From: Nectonema munidae
Taxonomy: Eukaryota; Nematomorpha; Nectonematoida; Nectonematidae
Length of the DNA stretch: 64,000 bases
Direction: 5' to 3'
Assembly (NCBI GenBank): GCA_030549495.1
Contig: JAUIRK010000717.1
Span: 25,543 to 89,542 of the forward strand
The notes under the pieces were generated by a model. It ran no database searches. It was not told where the DNA came from and worked only from the letters and a program-made list of their open reading frames with translations. The translations under genes and the position numbers were made by a program. How positions within the stretch are numbered: position 1 is the first letter of the stretch; each line of letters opens with the position of its first letter. Shown here one piece after another: positions 62,661 through 64,000 of the stretch.

Positions 62661-62946
62661 TAATTATCTTGGCTATCGGTTCAAAGGCGACGGGTGGTGG
62701 AGCGGCAGCGGAGGCCAGGATGTTGTCTTCAAGGGCGGCAACCCGGGAGTCCATCGAGGAACAGAGTCCCTGGATTGCCACTTCAATGTTGGTCATTCGA
62801 GCGTTACTATCGGTGAGAGCTTTTCCCAGATCGGTGAGATCCACCGTGGGAAAAGGAGCAGAGGTTGACGCAGGGGTCTGAGACGAAGGCATAGAGATAG
62901 CTTTAGTCGAAGGCAAGAAAAAGAAGATACATCTTGCTGATGGCAC
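62660..62946 (-). other. GC-rich island with a coiled-coil-like reading frame
   Basis: About 55-60% G+C against roughly 30% around it. The minus strand is open for about 100 codons (MPSSQTPASTSAPFPTVDLT, DSNARMTNIEVAIQGLCSSM, RVAALEDNILASAAAPPPV): a Pro/Ser/Ala-rich leader and a short amphipathic coiled coil. Such leaders begin retroelement first proteins, so an old retroelement fragment is possible, but I recognise no family. Base use says it arrived from elsewhere. Confidence 0.4.
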
Positions 62947-62983
62947 ATATCAGCAAGCACATATAAGAAGGATACAGTAAGAA

Positions 62984-63605
62984 GATTTCATCAAACGGAC
63001 ATTTAATCGAATAAACATTTAGAATAGATTTTAGAATAAACATTTAGTATAGTTAGAATATTGTTAGTTTTAGAGTTAGTATAGTTAGAATATTGTTAGT
63101 CTTAGAGTTGGTGTTAGTATAGTTAAAATATTGTTAGTTTTAATGTTAGTGTTAGCATAGTTAGAATATTGTTAGTGTTGGGTATAGTTAGAATATTTTT
63201 AGTTTTAGTGTTAGAATATTCATAGTTTTAGAGTTAGTGTTAGCATAGTTAGAATATTGTTAGTGTTAGTATAGTTAGAAAATTGTTAGTGTTAGAGTTA
63301 GTATAGTTAGAATATTGTTAGTCTTAGAGTTGGTGTTAGTATAGTTAGGATATTGTTAGTTTTAACGTTAGTGTTAGCATATTGTTAGTGTTAGTATAGT
63401 TAGAATATTGTTAGAGTTAGTTTTAGTATAGTTAGAATATTGTTAGTCTTAGAGTTGGTGTTAGTATAGTTAGAATATTGTTTTAACGTTTGTGTTAACA
63501 TAATTAGAATATTGTTAGTGTTAGTATAGTTAGAATATTGTTAGTTTTAGAGTTAGATCTAGCATTGTTAGTCTTAGAGTTATTTTCAAATCCAACCATA
63601 AAATG
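62984..63605 (-). repeat. CTAACA/CTAACT minisatellite, right copy, inverted
   Basis: Exact inverted counterpart of 57845-58440 including the outer flanks: CATCAAACGGACATTTAATC on one side and CAAATCCAACCATAAAATGG on the other. Confidence 0.85.
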
Positions 63606-63609
63606 GAAG

Positions 63610-64000
63610 ACTTCTTAGAATATTATCGATTTGGTATAAAACAGATATTTTATTTTTTTTGAAAATATTTTTGAAGACAGTATCTAGAAGTAAACCACAA
63701 ATCTGATTGAAGCTTTCAGATATTTTAAAACCATAAATGCCAAACCTGAGTCCAAAAATGAAACCAGTATCTTCCATTTAACATAAAAACAGATATTTTA
63801 TTTAAATTTCAAAAATATTTCTGTAGACATTAGACGTAAATCGAACATTTAGAACTAAACGCAAATTTGATTGATACTTACAGGTATTTTCAAATACAAA
63901 CTGCAAAAATTGAGTCCATAAATGAAACTAACATGGTTGATTTGGTATAAAACATATATTTAATTGTAAAATTTGAATGAATGTGTTTGGAGACAATTTT
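63610..64000 (+). repeat. Copy of the ~150-170-bp repeat family, runs off the window
   Basis: Follows 43405-43625 almost base for base: ATCGATTTGGTATAAAACAG, CAGTATCTAGAAGTAAACC, GCCAAACCTGAGTCCAAAAA. Part of a further TTAA-type element. Confidence 0.7.

Overview
This is AT-rich (roughly 70% by eye) eukaryotic nuclear DNA, most likely from an arthropod. The spliced E(z)-type SET exons read closest, from memory, to insect E(z): an IQRGL..HLLL junction and a YGPTDALKY end. A sea-louse-type copepod is a guess I cannot confirm. Three host genes are embedded in a dense graveyard of DNA transposons, mainly hAT, piggyBac and pogo/Tigger.

Host genes. (1) 1007-9002 (+) is the 3' part of an Enhancer-of-zeste/EZH histone H3K27 methyltransferase in five exons; the upstream exons lie outside the window. 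(2) 18414-26520 (+) is a complete four-exon RNF103 (KF-1) homologue, an ER-membrane RING-H2 ubiquitin ligase of 618 residues. It can be assembled exactly because exon phases and junction residues agree with vertebrate RNF103. (3) 48025-49830 (-) is an intronless DDX41/abstrakt DEAD-box helicase of 601 residues.

Transposon layers. 1-526 is a piggyBac remnant; small MITEs and hAT pieces lie in the E(z) introns; 10.7-18.4 kb carries hAT and Tigger/pogo relics, one of them ending about 40 bp before the RNF103 start codon. 27.1-27.4 kb holds a tandem pair of tRNA-derived SINEs. 28.1-35.6 kb holds a hAT relic and an unclassified transposon gene cut in two by a 4.4 kb composite satellite made of 110-bp and 39-bp units. 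37-40.1 kb has two hAT relics abutted head to tail. 40.6-46.3 kb has a Tigger transposase gene containing two later insertions, one a complete 2.13 kb piggyBac-type element with TTAA on both sides, followed by a decayed piggyBac transposase.

50.8-58.6 kb holds two copies of a composite repeat in inverted orientation. The first is a whole 2.83 kb hAT element with a perfect 8-bp target duplication. The second is truncated and sits inside a 3.36 kb element flanked by GTAATTTA. Both carry the same SINE and the same GACATTT-tailed MITE. A hAT relic lies at 60.4-62.1 kb, and a minisatellite seen at 57.8 kb returns inverted at 63.0 kb. Nothing resembles bacterial, plasmid or CRISPR DNA. The most unusual structures are the composite satellite inside the unclassified transposon gene and the nested inverted 50-64 kb region.
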